Assembly: GCF_000738775.1 (NCBI RefSeq) | Contig: NZ_JPOC01000033.1 | Location: 99,854-163,853 of the forward strand | Source: Prescottella defluvii | GTDB taxonomy: Bacteria; Actinomycetota; Actinomycetes; Mycobacteriales; Mycobacteriaceae | DNA: 64,000 bases | Direction: 5' to 3' | Shown here: piece after piece, positions 26,115 to 34,447 of the stretch | Layout of the letters: the number at the start of each line of letters is the position of its first letter | How positions within the stretch are numbered: the first letter of the stretch is position 1 | Notes under the pieces: model-generated | What the model saw: only the letters and a program-made list of their open reading frames with translations | What the model was told of the DNA's origin: nothing | Database searches by the model: none | Program-made: the position numbers and the translations under genes

Positions 26115-27086
26115 TCAGACGGAGAGAACGATCTTGCCGAAGAAGTCCGACGACTCCATGAGCCGGTGCGCGTCGGCAATCCGGGCGAGTGGGAAGACCT
26201 CGTGGACGACGGGCCTCACGGATCCCTGCTCGACCAGACGGAACAGACCGGTCAGCACCCGGCGCATGCTCTGGTCGTCGGGGCGCCCCACGCCGAGAAT
26301 CGACAGACCCTTCTCGAAAACCCGACCGAGATGGAGTTCGGCGAGGTGGCCTGCGGTGACACCGGTCGTCACGTAGCGACCGAAGGGCCGCAACGAACGG
26401 ACGGCGTCGGCGAAGACGGGCGCACCGACATGATCGAGCACCACGTGCACACCCGCCCCGCCGGTATGGTCCCGAACACCCGCGACGATGTCCTCGCGGT
26501 AGTGGTCGATCACCACCTCGGCACCGAGTTCGATTGCACTCGCGCGTTTGTCGTCACTGCCCACCGTCGTGATGACGCGGCAGCCCGCGGCGCGGGCGAT
26601 CTGGATTCCGAAACTACCGACACCACTGCCGCCCGCGAACACCAGGACGTCGTCACCCGGACGGATCTGCGCCCGGTTGATCAACGCGTCGTACGCACTA
26701 CGCCCGGCCGTCGGTATCGCCGCGGCCTGCTCGTACGAACAGCCGGCGGGCAGCGGCAGGGTCCGTACCGCCGGAGCCACCGCGAGTTCGGCATGGGCGC
26801 CGTGCCTTCCGATCGCGACGACGTCCGCCCCCGGGACCAGATCCGGATACGTGTGCCGCGCGGCCTCGCCGACCGCCACGACCGTGCCCGCCATGTCGCG
26901 ACCGCCGACGTGCGGAGGTGTGATCCGCATACCGTGCGATCCCTCGCGCCAGTACACGTCCACTCGGTCCAGCGCCGTCGCCCGGACCCGGATCAGGACG
27001 TCATCGGGACCCGGCGTCGGATCCGGCAGATCCCCGACACGCAGGACGTCGATACCGCCCTGCTCGGTGTGGAATGCGGCTCGCAT
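26115..27086 (-). CDS. Zinc-independent MDR oxidoreductase (quinone oxidoreductase family)
   Basis: A 323-residue medium-chain dehydrogenase/reductase. The N-terminal GroES-like domain has ATALDRVDVYWREG and PHVGGRDMAGTVVAVG. The nucleotide-binding domain has VFAGGSGVGSFGIQIARAAG, and IDHYREDIV. It lacks the catalytic and structural zinc cysteines, so it is of the quinone oxidoreductase/enoyl reductase type using NADPH. The N-terminal residues begin MRAAFHTEQGG; a GAGGAG lies 10 bases before the ATG. It is the first gene of the minus-strand set and divergent from the ABC-F gene. Confidence 0.88.
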   Translation of the reverse strand: MRAAFHTEQGGIDVLRVGDLPDPTPGPDDVLIRVRATALDRVDVYWREGSHGMRITPPHVGGRDMAGTVVAVGEAARHTYPDLVPGADVVAIGRHGAHAELAVAPAVRTLPLPAGCSYEQAAAIPTAGRSAYDALINRAQIRPGDDVLVFAGGSGVGSFGIQIARAAGCRVITTVGSDDKRASAIELGAEVVIDHYREDIVAGVRDHTGGAGVHVVLDHVGAPVFADAVRSLRPFGRYVTTGVTAGHLAELHLGRVFEKGLSILGVGRPDDQSMRRVLTGLFRLVEQGSVRPVVHEVFPLARIADAHRLMESSDFFGKIVLSV

Positions 27087-27248
27087 CAGGTGTGGGCTCC
27101 TCGACTCGGCGGCGATCGATGGACCTCGGCCTACGCCCACCTCCGCGAACATCCCACACGATCGACGCGTCACCGGCGGTGGTTCCGCTGAACGGAACGA
27201 CACACACCGCGAATCTCCGGGCCGGGACCGTCCGGGGATAATCGACGC

Positions 27249-28886
27249 GTGACTGCAACACTGCGTATCTCCGGCCTCTCCGCGTCCCGGGGCGAGCGCA
27301 CGCTCTTCTCCGACCTCGACCTCACCGTCGCCCCCGGCGACGTGATCGGCCTGGTCGGCGCCAACGGGGCCGGGAAGTCGACGCTGCTCACGACGCTCGC
27401 CGGGGTCGGGAGCGCGGATGTCGAGGGCACGGTCACACTCAGCCCGCCCGACGCCACCGTCGGCTACCTCGCGCAGGAACCCGACCGGATCGCGGGCGAG
27501 ACGGTGCTCGAGTTCCTGGGCCGGCGGACCGGCGTCGCCGCCGCCGAGACCGCGATGAACATCGCGGCCGAGTCCCTCGTGGACGGCGGCGAGGACCTCT
27601 ACTCCCCCGCCCTGGACCGGTGGCTCGCGCTCGGCGGAGCCGATCTCGCCGAGCGCGCCGAGAAGGTCCTCGCCGACCTCGGCCTCGACGTCACCGGCGA
27701 CGCCCACATGACGGACCTGTCCGGCGGCCAGGCCGCACGGGCCGGCCTGGCGTCGCTGCTGCTGTCGCGCTACGACGTCCTGCTGCTCGACGAGCCGACC
27801 AACGACCTGGACCTGCCCGGCCTCGAGCAGCTCGAGCAGTTCGTCGCGGAGACCCGCACCGCCCTGGTGGTCGTCAGCCACGATCGGGAGTTCCTGGCGC
27901 GCACCGTGACCGGGATCGTCGAACTGGATCTCGCGCAGCAGCAGATCGCGGTGTACGACGGTGGGTACGAGTCGTATCTCGCCGAACGCGAAGTGGCCCG
28001 GCGGCACGCGCGCGAGGCCTACGACGAGTACGCGGGCAACCTGTCGGCGCTCGAGGACCGCGCCCAGATGCAGCGCAACTGGCTCGAACACGGCGTCCGC
28101 AACGCGCGCCGCAAGGCCAAGGGCGGCGACTCGGACAAGATGGGCCGCAAGGCGCGCGCCGAGTCCACCGAGAAGCAGGCCGCCAAGGCGCGGCAGACCC
28201 AGCGCCGGATCGAACGGCTCGACGTGGTGGAGGAGCCCCGCAAGGAGTGGGAACTGCGGATGGAGATCGCCGCCGCCCCCCGCAGCGGCGCGGTGGTGGC
28301 GACGATGAACGGCGCCGTGGTGCGCCGCGACGGATTCACGTTCGGCCCGGTCACCGCACAGGTCGACTGGGGTGACCGCATCCTCATCACCGGCCCCAAC
28401 GGATCCGGCAAGTCCACACTCCTGAGCGTCCTGCTCGGCAAGCTCACCCCCGACGAGGGCACGGCGACCCGGGGATCGGGCGTCGCTGTCGGCGAGATCG
28501 ACCAGGCGCGTGGACTTTTCGAGGGCGACGAGCCGCTGTCCGACGCCTTCGGCGCGCAGGTGCCGGACTGGCCGGAGGCCGAGGTCCGCACCCTGCTCGC
28601 CAAGTTCGGCCTCAAGGGGCACCACGTCGTGCGGCCCGCGTCGTCACTGTCGCCGGGCGAACGCACCCGCGCGGCACTCGCGCTACTGCAGGCCCGCGGG
28701 GTGAACCTGCTGGTGCTCGACGAACCCACCAACCACCTCGACCTGCCCGCGATCGAACAGCTCGAGCAGGCGATGGAATCGTTCACCGGCACCCTGCTCC
28801 TGGTCACGCACGACCGGCGGATGCTCGGATCCACCCGCAGCACCCGCCGATGGCGCATGAACGACGGGCGCCTGTCGGAGGAGTAG
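27249..28886 (+). CDS. ABC-F type ATP-binding protein
   Basis: A 545-residue soluble protein with two ATPase domains and no membrane segments. Walker A motifs are GANGAGKST (37-45) and GPNGSGKST; signatures are LSGGQ and LSPGE; Walker B motifs are LLLDEPTNDLD and LVLDEPTNHLD. A charged linker of about 90 residues (HGVRNARRKAKGGDSDKM) joins the domains, which is the ABC-F ribosome-binding region. ABC-F proteins act on the ribosome in translation or in protection from antibiotics. It might confer resistance to a ribosome-targeting drug, but this cannot be judged by eye. Start is GTG 27249. Confidence 0.9.
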   Translation: MTATLRISGLSASRGERTLFSDLDLTVAPGDVIGLVGANGAGKSTLLTTLAGVGSADVEGTVTLSPPDATVGYLAQEPDRIAGETVLEFLGRRTGVAAAETAMNIAAESLVDGGEDLYSPALDRWLALGGADLAERAEKVLADLGLDVTGDAHMTDLSGGQAARAGLASLLLSRYDVLLLDEPTNDLDLPGLEQLEQFVAETRTALVVVSHDREFLARTVTGIVELDLAQQQIAVYDGGYESYLAEREVARRHAREAYDEYAGNLSALEDRAQMQRNWLEHGVRNARRKAKGGDSDKMGRKARAESTEKQAAKARQTQRRIERLDVVEEPRKEWELRMEIAAAPRSGAVVATMNGAVVRRDGFTFGPVTAQVDWGDRILITGPNGSGKSTLLSVLLGKLTPDEGTATRGSGVAVGEIDQARGLFEGDEPLSDAFGAQVPDWPEAEVRTLLAKFGLKGHHVVRPASSLSPGERTRAALALLQARGVNLLVLDEPTNHLDLPAIEQLEQAMESFTGTLLLVTHDRRMLGSTRSTRRWRMNDGRLSEE

Positions 28887-28897
28887 GTACTTCGCGC

Positions 28898-30088
28898 CTA
28901 TCCCAGCAGGGCCTGCCCCAGGTATTCGCCCTCGCGGCAGCCCGGCAGGATCGCGAACACCGCGGACCCGATGGGCGTGGACCACTGGTTGAACATGTCC
29001 AACTCGGCGAGGCGCTGCTGCACCGGCACGTACTGGGCGTCGACGTCGGCCTGGTAGGTCACGAAGATCAGCCCCGAGTCGGAGATCCCGACACCGTCGG
29101 GCGCCTCGTCGTAGTTGTACGCCCGGCGATGGAACCGCTCGCGCGGGCCGTGGGGCCGGGCCCGCGCGATGTGCGAGAACTCGGAGATGATCCGGAGTCC
29201 GCCGGGTCCGGTGGCCTCGAAATCCGGTGCGTCGTGCTCGGAGTCACCGGTGAGCGGGGAACCGTCGGACATCCGTCGGCCCATCACCTCGTCGCGGCCG
29301 GGGGTGTCGAGTTCGTCCCACCCGTCGAGGTCGAGGTGGATGCGCCGGATCACCATCGACGTCCCGCCGGCCATCCACGACTGCTCGGCGCCGTCGTCCC
29401 AAACCACCTGCGCGAAGTCGTCGCTGCCGGACTGCGGGTTGACGGTGCCGTCCACCTGCCCCATCAGATTCCGCATCGTGGTGCCGTCCGGTTCGCTGCC
29501 GCGGGCGCGACGGAACCCCCGCTGCACCCACTGCACCGTCGCGGTGTTGCGGGCGGCCTTGAGCAGCACCCGCAGCGTGTGTGCCACGGTGATCGGATCG
29601 TCGGAGCCGACCTGCAACATGATGTCGCCGTCACTCCAGCGGTCCTCGAGCCGGTCGATCTCGAACGGCGGCAGCGGCCTGCACCACGACGGCCGCCGAT
29701 CCTCGAGTCCGGCGGCACGGAACACGCCCGGGCCGAATCCGACGGTGACGGTGAGCCGGGCCGGCGCCGTCGCGAGGTCGGGTTCGGTGTCGGCGAGTGC
29801 GCCGCGGCCGGCGGTGAGCCTGGCCGCGTCGTCGGTCCACACCCGCATCAACCGGATCAGCGCCGCACGATCGGCTCCGGGAAGCAGATCGAGTCCGACG
29901 AACGTGGTGTGGGCCTGCGGTGTCGTCTCGATACCGGCCTGATGTTCCCCGTGGAACGGGACCACCGGCGAGACCTCTTCTGCCGCGGCGGGGCGGGCGA
30001 CGACGACGCCCGCCCCCAGACCGAGACCGACACCGCCGACAGCGGCGGCACCGGCCCCGAGCAACCGACGACGGCTGAACTCAGCCAC
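28898..30088 (-). CDS. Tat-exported DyP-type peroxidase
   Basis: A 396-residue heme peroxidase of the dye-decolorising class. A twin-arginine signal SRRRLLGAGAAAVGG (residues 5-19) is followed by an alanine-rich segment ending PAAAEE. The DyP motif GxxDG appears as GQVDGTVNP, carrying the distal Asp, and the proximal His lies in SEFSHIARARPH. The length and Tat signal fit the A-type EfeB/DtpA group. Start GTG 30088 overlaps the PCu(A)C stop by 8 bp, so the two are translationally coupled. In Streptomyces the Tat-exported DyP DtpA is linked to copper trafficking with an ECuC-type chaperone; the same role is plausible here. Confidence 0.9.
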   Translation of the reverse strand: MAEFSRRRLLGAGAAAVGGVGLGLGAGVVVARPAAAEEVSPVVPFHGEHQAGIETTPQAHTTFVGLDLLPGADRAALIRLMRVWTDDAARLTAGRGALADTEPDLATAPARLTVTVGFGPGVFRAAGLEDRRPSWCRPLPPFEIDRLEDRWSDGDIMLQVGSDDPITVAHTLRVLLKAARNTATVQWVQRGFRRARGSEPDGTTMRNLMGQVDGTVNPQSGSDDFAQVVWDDGAEQSWMAGGTSMVIRRIHLDLDGWDELDTPGRDEVMGRRMSDGSPLTGDSEHDAPDFEATGPGGLRIISEFSHIARARPHGPRERFHRRAYNYDEAPDGVGISDSGLIFVTYQADVDAQYVPVQQRLAELDMFNQWSTPIGSAVFAILPGCREGEYLGQALLG

Positions 30089-30647
30089 TGTGCGCCTCAC
30101 CGTGGGTCGTTTCCTCTGCACCGGCGGGCGCCGCACCGTGGTCGCCGCCGCTGTAATCCTCACGGGCACCGGTGAAGTCACGCACCTGGGCGGTGAACTC
30201 GGTGGTGGCACCGTCCACGAACTCGAACGTGAACGGAACATCGGTGCCGGCCTGGACCGGCGCGGGCAGGTCGAACAGCATGATGTGGTCGGCACCCGGC
30301 TTCAGCTCGTACGAACCGTTCGCGGGGATGACGACACCGCCGTCCTTCTCACGCATCTTCATCGCACCGGTGCCGTCGGGTGCCATCTCGTGCAGTTCGA
30401 CGCGCGGCGACACCCCGGTGGTCACCGCGGTGAGCGTGACCTCGGAGTCCGAGTCGTTGACGATGGTGCCGAACATCGACGTCATGCCGCCGTCGGCGGC
30501 CTTGATCCACGAGTCCTGGAACGAGACGGCGGCGGTGTCGGTCTTGGCACCGGAAGTGTCGGAGTCGCTGCTGCAACCGGTGAGGACGAGGCCGGCGGCG
30601 ACGCTCGCGCCGATGACGAGGGTGCGGGTACGGGTGAATGCCTTCAT
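30081..30647 (-). CDS. Copper chaperone PCu(A)C lipoprotein
   Basis: A 188-residue lipoprotein. The signal ends in the lipobox LTGC (Cys25). The PCu(A)C copper-binding signature H(M)X10MX21HXM is visible: HEM in VELHEMAPDG, a Met about ten residues on (AMKMREKDGG), and HIM in GADHIMLFDL. The C-terminus is His- and acid-rich (HGAAPAGAEETTHGEAHSG), a possible second metal site. Such proteins bind Cu(I) outside the membrane and hand it to oxidases. Start ATG 30647, ribosome site AAGGAA. Confidence 0.9.
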   Translation of the reverse strand: MKAFTRTRTLVIGASVAAGLVLTGCSSDSDTSGAKTDTAAVSFQDSWIKAADGGMTSMFGTIVNDSDSEVTLTAVTTGVSPRVELHEMAPDGTGAMKMREKDGGVVIPANGSYELKPGADHIMLFDLPAPVQAGTDVPFTFEFVDGATTEFTAQVRDFTGAREDYSGGDHGAAPAGAEETTHGEAHSG

Positions 30648-30798
30648 GGGTGTGTTCCTTGTTTGGTGTGCGGGCGCGCGGCAGCCGCACAGGCGCGCGT
30701 AGGCGCGGCCGGCTGCGTTGTGCCGGGCGCTGCCCGCGGGGCGTGGGAGGACACGCGTCGGCGGCGCGAGACGGCCGTGACGCGGTGAGGTGAAGTGG

Positions 30799-31341
30799 TC
30801 AGCGGAAGGCTGGTGGCCCGCGGCGCGCAATGGGACCGGCGTGCACCACCGACAGCAGTGGGCGGACGTCGGCAACGACGTGCGGCGCGTCCGGCTCGAG
30901 CCGGACCGGCAGGGCCGCGAGGATCCGCGGCAGGATGCGGCGCAGCGCGGCGTAGGCGCGGGGGCCGATTCGTTCGGCACCCGCGATGAGGGCGGCGCAC
31001 AGCACGACGGCGGCGGAGTGCGCGAGCAGCATCGGCCCCGTCAGGTGCGAACCCGTGTGGATGCCGGCGTGCGCGTCACCGAGCGACAGCGCGAGATGGG
31101 AGAGCACCTGACCGGCGGCCACGACGGGCACGAGCCACATTCGCCGGACGGCGAGCGCGGGCACCGCGACGACACACGCGGCCAGCACGGTGGCGACACC
31201 GGCGAGCAACATCAGGGTCAGTCCGTGTGGGGCTCCGCCCCCGGCGATCCCGTGCGCACCGATCGCCAGCGCGACCGAGGACCCGGCGACGGCGATGCCA
31301 CGCACTTGACGTGCGAGCTCCTCACCTGGGCCGATACGCAT
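30799..31341 (-). CDS. Membrane protein of unknown function, His-rich segment
   Basis: A 180-residue integral membrane protein with about five helices. A His-containing stretch LALSLGDAHAGIHTGSHLTGPMLLAH precedes one helix; this spacing of His residues could bind metal. The C-terminal tail is cytosolic and proline/arginine-rich. It lies 151 bp upstream of the copper chaperone on the same strand. A link to copper handling is an inference from the His residues and position. I do not recognise the family. Confidence 0.7.
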   Translation of the reverse strand: MRIGPGEELARQVRGIAVAGSSVALAIGAHGIAGGGAPHGLTLMLLAGVATVLAACVVAVPALAVRRMWLVPVVAAGQVLSHLALSLGDAHAGIHTGSHLTGPMLLAHSAAVVLCAALIAGAERIGPRAYAALRRILPRILAALPVRLEPDAPHVVADVRPLLSVVHAGPIARRGPPAFR

Positions 31342-31406
31342 GCCCAGAGGTTACTACAGGGCGTCGTTTGGTCCGGCCCCCGGTAGATACCGACCGCGCA
31401 TTCGAT

Positions 31407-31435
31407 TTGACAGATTGTTGGGTTTTCCCAACACT
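31407..31435 (+). promoter_or_regulatory. Promoter with internal operator for the XRE operon (leaderless)
   Basis: A perfect -35 TTGACA (31407-31412), 17-bp spacer and a weak -10 AACACT (31430-31435). The spacer contains the inverted repeat TGTTGGG-TTTT-CCCAACA (31416-31433), so a bound repressor would block RNA polymerase. The ATG at 31443 is 7 bases after the -10, which predicts a leaderless mRNA. The XRE protein encoded first is the likely repressor. Confidence 0.7.
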
Positions 31436-31442
31436 CTGTTGC

Positions 31443-31721
31443 ATGAGTCCGGTGCGGCGCGGGGCCAACCTCCCGATCTACAACCGCATCGGAGTGCTGC
31501 GCGCCGAACGCAGGATCAGCCGGGCGCAACTCGCCGAACTGATCGAGGTGAACCCTCAGACCGTCGGCGCGCTCGAGCGGGGCGACCACTACCCCAGTCT
31601 CGATCTGGCGTTGCGCATCTGCGCGGTGTTCGAGCTTCCCGTGGAGGCCGTCTTCTCCCGCACACAGTTCGGCCCGATGTCGGCCGAGCTCTACCCGATC
31701 CACCCTGCCGAGAAAGGCTGA
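31443..31721 (+). CDS. XRE family regulator of the ABC exporter operon
   Basis: A 92-residue Cro/CI-type DNA-binding protein. The helix-turn-helix is RISRAQLAELIEVNPQTVGALERG at about residues 24-47, followed by YPSLDLALRICAVFELPVEAVF, the typical five-helix fold. The C-terminal tail is short, so this is a DNA-binding domain only. Homologues often sit next to membrane protein/ABC operons. It is the first gene of the operon 31443-34372; the next gene starts 1 bp after its stop. Confidence 0.9.
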   Translation: MSPVRRGANLPIYNRIGVLRAERRISRAQLAELIEVNPQTVGALERGDHYPSLDLALRICAVFELPVEAVFSRTQFGPMSAELYPIHPAEKG

Positions 31722-31722
31722 C

Positions 31723-32268
31723 ATGTCCGGCGCAACCCTCGTCGACCGCTACGAGGACTTCCGCACACGACGATTCCTCCGTCGAGAGGCCCAGACCGCG
31801 AACTGGCTACCACGCTGGCGCACCCGGGCCCGCCGTCGAACCCTCGTCGTCGTCCTGGCCGTCTTCTTCACCGGGATGTTCGTGACCTCGATCGGCTCGT
31901 ACTTCGCGGACGCGTTCGCGCTCGGCTGGCTGGTCCTCGCCGTGCCGTTCCTCCCGACGTGGACGATTCTGCAGATCGTGTCCAGCCGGCAGTCCGACGC
32001 GCCGAGGCTCGCGCTGGACGAACGGGAGATCACCGAGCGCAACAGCGCCCGGTCGATCGGACTGACCACGCTGCAGTGGCTGATTCTGCTGCCGATCTTC
32101 GCGCTGGTCTGGGGTGCGGGCTTCGACGGCATCGACCATCGAGCCCTCGCCTACGCCGGTGGCAGCACCGTTCTCTCCGCGCTGCTCCTCGGCGGCTGCC
32201 TGCCCGCCATGATCCTCGCCTGGACCCTCCCCGACCCCGACCCCGACGACCACCTGGAGCCCGCATGA
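31723..32268 (+). CDS. Four-helix membrane protein of the ABC exporter operon
   Basis: A 181-residue membrane protein with about four helices, near residues 40-60, 63-83, 112-131 and 141-165. The N-terminus is positively charged (RTRRFLRREA), so it is probably cytosolic. I do not recognise the family. It is translated just after the XRE regulator, with GAGAAAGG as ribosome site, and its stop overlaps the start of the ATPase gene (ATGA). It may be an accessory subunit of the exporter or a sensor for the regulator. Confidence 0.75.
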   Translation: MSGATLVDRYEDFRTRRFLRREAQTANWLPRWRTRARRRTLVVVLAVFFTGMFVTSIGSYFADAFALGWLVLAVPFLPTWTILQIVSSRQSDAPRLALDEREITERNSARSIGLTTLQWLILLPIFALVWGAGFDGIDHRALAYAGGSTVLSALLLGGCLPAMILAWTLPDPDPDDHLEPA

Positions 32269-33164
32269 CCGGACAGACCCTCACCTTCGACGGGATCTCG
32301 AAACGCTACGGCGATCTCGTGGCCCTCGAGAGCCTCAGCTTCGAGGTCCGCCCCGGCGAGATCTTCGGGTTCGTCGGCAGCAACGGCGCCGGCAAGACCA
32401 CCACGATGCGGATCGCGCTCGGCGTCCTGGCCGCGGACAGCGGCGAGGTCCGTCTCGGCGGCAAGCCCGTCGACCTCGAGGTGCGTCGGTCGATCGGCTA
32501 CATGCCCGAGGAGCGCGGCCTCTACCCGAAGATGAAGGTGGGCAGCCAGCTCGCGTACTTCGCGGAACTGCACGGGCTGTCCCGCACCGAGGCCGCCGAG
32601 GCGGTACGCCGGTGGACCGAGCGACTCGGCATCGCCGAGCGTGTCGACGACACCGTCGACGCCTTGAGCCTGGGCAACCAGCAGCGCGTGCAGCTCGCGG
32701 CCGCGCTCGTCCACGATCCGGCGGTGCTGATCCTCGACGAGCCGTTCTCGGGGCTGGACCCCGTCGCCGTCGACGTCATGAGCGACGTCCTCGTCGAGAA
32801 GGCGAAAACCGGTGTCCCGGTGATCTTCTCGAGCCACCAGCTGGACCTGGTGCAGCGGCTGTGCGATCGGGTCGGGATCGTGGCCAAGGGACGGATGAGC
32901 ACGATCGGGACCGTCGACGAACTCCGCAGCCGCGGCGACGTCCGCCTCGAGGTCCACGCTCCCGCGGCGCCGCCCGGGTGGGCCGACCACCTCCACGGCG
33001 TCACCACCGTCAGCCACACCGACGGACGCACCCTGCTCGCCCTCGGCGCGGACGCCGACGACCAGGCCGTCCTCGACGCCGCCCGCAAGACCGGTCCGGT
33101 GCACGAGTTCACCGTCCGCAAGCCGTCCCTGACCGACCTGTTCCGAGAGGTGGTGTCCGCATGA
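32265..33164 (+). CDS. ABC exporter ATP-binding protein (NatA-like)
   Basis: A 299-residue ATPase. Walker A is GSNGAGKTT, the Q-loop lies in YMPEERGLYPKM, the signature is LSLGNQQRVQLA (LSGGQ degenerate, with N), and Walker B is LILDEPFSGLDP. The C-terminal extension of about 80 residues is typical of the DrrA/NatA family. YMPEERGLYP is a hallmark of NatA-type subunits. It pairs with the permease that starts in an ATGA overlap. The likely function is extrusion of a cation or a hydrophobic compound. Confidence 0.92.
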   Translation: MTGQTLTFDGISKRYGDLVALESLSFEVRPGEIFGFVGSNGAGKTTTMRIALGVLAADSGEVRLGGKPVDLEVRRSIGYMPEERGLYPKMKVGSQLAYFAELHGLSRTEAAEAVRRWTERLGIAERVDDTVDALSLGNQQRVQLAAALVHDPAVLILDEPFSGLDPVAVDVMSDVLVEKAKTGVPVIFSSHQLDLVQRLCDRVGIVAKGRMSTIGTVDELRSRGDVRLEVHAPAAPPGWADHLHGVTTVSHTDGRTLLALGADADDQAVLDAARKTGPVHEFTVRKPSLTDLFREVVSA

Positions 33165-34372
33165 GCGGCACACGAGAGCGGGCGGGAATCAGCCCGGTCC
33201 GCGCGATCGCGCTGGTGGCCCGCCGCGAATTCCTGACGCAGGTGTCGAAGAAGAGCTTCGTCATCAGCAACGCGATCATCCTGATCGCCATCGTCGGCGG
33301 AATCTTCGCCGTGTCCCTTCTCTCCGGACGCGACGACGACGACCGCGCGAAGGTCGGACTGGTCGGTGACCAGTCGCTGAGCGCCTCCCTGATCGCGACG
33401 GGGGACGCGGCCGGCAACCCGGTCGAGGTGACCGAGATCCCCGACGAGCAGACCGCCCGCACCCAGGTCGAGAGCGGCGACCTGGACGTCGCACTGCTCC
33501 CGGGCACCGGCAACGGCGTCACCGCGATCACCGAGTCCGAGATCGACGCGGCGCTGCGGGTCGTGCTCGACGGTGCCGTCGCGGCGCAGGCCCAGTCGGC
33601 GGCACTCGCCGCGCAGGGCGTGGACGCCGCACAGTTGTCCGCGACCGTCGCGGACGCCGTCGTCACCGTGGAGTCGATCGATCCGCCGGACCCCGATCGC
33701 GGACAGCGCATCGCGCTCTCGACGGCCGTCGTCTTCCTGCTCTACATGCAGATCATGGTGTTCGGCATGTACGTCGCGATGGGCGTCGTCGAGGAGAAGT
33801 CGTCGCGCGTCGTGGAGTTGCTGCTGTCGACGCTGCGGCCACTGCAGCTGTTGTGGGGCAAGGTGATCGGCATCGGTGCGGTCGGACTGTCCCAGCTGAC
33901 CGCCTACGGCGTCGCCGGGGTCGGCACGGGTGTCGCGACCGGGGTGCTGACGCTGGGCGGCACCGCGTGGGGCACGCTCGCCGGAACCCTCGGCTGGTTC
34001 GTGCTCGGCTTCGCGTTCTTCGCGGTGCTCTACGCCGCGACCGGCTCGATGGTCTCGCGCCAGGAGGACGTCAACTCCACCGCGATGCCGCTGACCGTCC
34101 TCGTGATGGCGATGTTCTTCTCCGCGTTCACCGCCGTGCAGGATCCGGACGGCACGCTGTCGAACGTGCTCAGCTGGATTCCGCCGTTCTCCGCGATCCT
34201 GATGCCGCTGCGCATCGCCGCGGGTGTCGCGTCCGCCGCGCAGATCGCCGGCACGATCGCACTGATGGCGGTGGTCACCATCGCGATGTCGGCCCTGGCC
34301 GCACGCATCTACAAGCGCTCGATCCTGCGGATGGGTGCGACGGTCTCGTGGCGCGAGGCCCTCGCCCGGTAA
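33161..34372 (+). CDS. ABC exporter permease (NatB/ABC2-type)
   Basis: A 403-residue ABC-2 permease. One N-terminal helix (about 37-55, SFVISNAIILIAIVGGIFAV) is followed by a large extracytoplasmic domain of about 150 residues and then five to six helices. The motif VVEEKSSRVVELLLSTLRPLQLLWGKVIG is the NatB family signature. The start codon ATG 33161 overlaps the ATPase stop. The operon ends at the terminator 34390-34422. Confidence 0.92.
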   Translation: MSGTRERAGISPVRAIALVARREFLTQVSKKSFVISNAIILIAIVGGIFAVSLLSGRDDDDRAKVGLVGDQSLSASLIATGDAAGNPVEVTEIPDEQTARTQVESGDLDVALLPGTGNGVTAITESEIDAALRVVLDGAVAAQAQSAALAAQGVDAAQLSATVADAVVTVESIDPPDPDRGQRIALSTAVVFLLYMQIMVFGMYVAMGVVEEKSSRVVELLLSTLRPLQLLWGKVIGIGAVGLSQLTAYGVAGVGTGVATGVLTLGGTAWGTLAGTLGWFVLGFAFFAVLYAATGSMVSRQEDVNSTAMPLTVLVMAMFFSAFTAVQDPDGTLSNVLSWIPPFSAILMPLRIAAGVASAAQIAGTIALMAVVTIAMSALAARIYKRSILRMGATVSWREALAR

Positions 34373-34389
34373 CTAGGCTGGAGCCGTGA

Positions 34390-34422
34390 CGGCCGCCGCC
34401 GCTCCTCGAGCGGCGGCGGCCG
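34390..34422 (+). terminator. Terminator after the ABC exporter operon
   Basis: Perfect 15-bp stem (34390-34404 with 34408-34422) with a 3-base loop, very GC-rich, 18 bp after the permease stop. No T-tract. A minimal bend follows, then the ribosome site GGAGGAAA of the next gene. Confidence 0.75.
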
Positions 34423-34447
34423 CTTCGTAGCGAAGTGGAGGAAATCC

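Noticed and set aside
25011..27191. 726-codon plus-strand frame opposite MaoC and MDR genes
   Set aside because: His/Arg/Asp-rich low-information sequence, shadow of two well-identified genes.
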